Below are positions 4,291-5,299 of a stretch of 5,299 nt of DNA, piece after piece. The notes beneath the pieces were generated by a model. That model saw only the letters and a list, made by a program, of their open reading frames with translations. It was not told where the DNA came from and ran no database searches. The stretch comes from an uncultured Micavibrio sp. (GTDB lineage Bacteria > Pseudomonadota > Alphaproteobacteria > Micavibrionales > UBA1664). The DNA lies in contig CALBME010000049.1 in the NCBI GenBank assembly GCA_937896295.1, forward strand, positions 1-5,299, written 5' to 3'. Numbering within the stretch: position 1 is the stretch's first letter; each line of letters opens with the position of its first letter. Made by a program: the position numbers and the translations under genes.

Positions 4291-5299
4291 GCTTTCGAAT
4301 GACCTTTTGAATGCCCGCTGGCTCCTGCTTTGCGCCGTGATGGTCTTTTTCATGGCCATCATCGGGGCCGTAACGCGCCTGACCGAATCCGGCCTTTCCA
4401 TCGCCCGGTGGGAACCCGTGGCCGGGGCGCTCCCCCCCCTGAACGAGGCGCAGTGGCAGGCCGAGTTCGATACCTACCGCCAGACCCCGCAGTATCAGAA
4501 AATCAACAAGGGCATGGACATGTCCGATTTCAAGAAAATCTATTTCTGGGAATGGGTCCACCGCCTCTGGGGCCGCCTGATCGGGCTGGTCTTCGCCCTG
4601 CCCCTGCTTGTCTTCTGGATGACCAGGCGTGTGGCCGAGGGGTACAAGGTCAAATATATCGGCCTGCTGGCGCTGGGCGGGCTGCAGGGCGCCGTCGGCT
4701 GGTGGATGGTGAAAAGCGGCCTGATCGATAATCCCGCCGTATCCCATTACCGGCTGGCCACGCATCTGGGTCTGGCCCTGCTCCTGGGCTCATTGCTGTT
4801 CTGGATGGCGCTGACCCTGATGCGGCGCGACGGTGCGTTGATGATGCGCCCCATCACATCGACCCCGTGTATCCGCCGTCACGGCCGGGTTGCTTTGCTG
4901 TTTTTGGCCATGGCCATTCTCTGGGGCGCGTTTGTCGCCGGCCTTGACGCCGGCATGATTTACAACACATGGCCCTTAATGGGCGGCAGCTTCATGCCCG
5001 GCGAAATGTGGCACATGTCCCCCGCCCTGCTGAATATCTTTGAGAACCATGCCGCTGTGCAGTTTACGCATCGCTGGGTGGCGTTCACGGCTTTCATCCT
5101 TGTGGTGACTTTCGCATGGCGCGTACGTTCGCCCATTCTGGGCACCGCTGTATTTCTACAGCTCTGCCTTGGCATTCTGACCCTGCTTTCGCACGTGGCA
5201 CTGCCACTGGCCACGCTGCACCAGGCGGGTGCCATGCTGACGCTGCGCCTGACGCGACTGTCCTACTTCAACTCGCTGGCCTACCCGTCGGCGCTGGCC
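4280..5299 (+). CDS. ctaA: Heme A synthase, COX15/CtaA family (3' end outside window)
   Basis: This integral membrane enzyme oxidises the C8 methyl group of heme O to the formyl group of heme A, the cofactor of aa3-type cytochrome oxidases. The frame stays open for 340 codons to the window end. Family motifs appear in order: TRLTESGLS (32-40), EWVHRLWGR (91-99), HYRLATHL (156-163), WGAFVAGLDAGMIYNTWPLM (215-234), FENHAAVQFTHRW (254-266) and LATLHQAGA (310-318). The likely heme-ligand histidines are H94, H162, H264 and H314, with the conserved glutamate E91 three residues before H94. About eight membrane helices are visible (near 14-32, 96-116, 127-145, 159-181, 204-224, 262-283, 286-306, 308-328). 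The length suggests only a short C-terminal piece is missing. Start: an in-frame TAA at 4274-4276 leaves GTG at 4280 as the only sensible start (MENKLSND...); no good Shine-Dalgarno precedes it. The last helix is unusually arginine-bearing (TLRLTRLSYF). Confidence 0.94.
   Translation, partial: MENKLSNDLLNARWLLLCAVMVFFMAIIGAVTRLTESGLSIARWEPVAGALPPLNEAQWQAEFDTYRQTPQYQKINKGMDMSDFKKIYFWEWVHRLWGRLIGLVFALPLLVFWMTRRVAEGYKVKYIGLLALGGLQGAVGWWMVKSGLIDNPAVSHYRLATHLGLALLLGSLLFWMALTLMRRDGALMMRPITSTPCIRRHGRVALLFLAMAILWGAFVAGLDAGMIYNTWPLMGGSFMPGEMWHMSPALLNIFENHAAVQFTHRWVAFTAFILVVTFAWRVRSPILGTAVFLQLCLGILTLLSHVALPLATLHQAGAMLTLRLTRLSYFNSLAYPSALA

Noticed and set aside
4085..4765. Open frames on both strands overlapping the heme A synthase and reductase genes (also 4330-4731, +)
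   Set aside because: The conserved motifs of both enzymes are in other frames; these frames have low-complexity Pro/Gly/Arg-rich products.

Overview
The window is ordinary, densely packed bacterial chromosome, most likely from an alphaproteobacterium. The signs are an alphaproteobacterial-style DnaB with an insertion after the Walker A helix, an IalB-family periplasmic protein, a thioredoxin-reductase-like ferredoxin-NADP+ reductase, an adrenodoxin-type [2Fe-2S] ferredoxin and a COX15-type heme A synthase. That last gene also implies an aerobic organism with an aa3-type (heme A) terminal oxidase. I cannot name the genus. I see no mobile element, CRISPR array, tRNA or rRNA.

Left part (1-1560, + strand): the 3' two thirds of dnaB, then 8 nt later a small SpoU/TrmH-family RNA 2'-O-methyltransferase whose Shine-Dalgarno overlaps the dnaB stop codon. 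An intrinsic terminator follows immediately at the methyltransferase stop codon.

Middle (1601-2136): a single-gene unit for an exported IalB-domain protein, bounded on both sides by hairpin terminators. The terminator at 2106-2136 lies between convergent genes and can act in both directions.

Right part (2139-4266, - strand): a tightly coupled three-gene operon, in order of transcription ferredoxin-NADP+ reductase, an unrecognised six-helix membrane protein, and a [2Fe-2S] ferredoxin. The reductase and ferredoxin form a natural NADPH -> FAD -> [2Fe-2S] electron chain. Divergent from it, with start codons only 13-25 bp apart, is the heme A synthase gene (4280 to beyond the window end, + strand), which uses a GTG start and runs off the window without a stop codon.

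The most interesting point is this divergent pair of units. Heme A synthase needs electrons from outside, and in yeast mitochondria a ferredoxin/ferredoxin reductase pair has been implicated as the supplier. Here a bacterial heme A synthase sits back-to-back with a reductase/ferredoxin operon that also carries an unknown membrane protein. The two start regions are mirrored in a perfect 10-bp inverted repeat around an AT-rich core, which may be a shared promoter or operator. The functional link is an inference from gene context.
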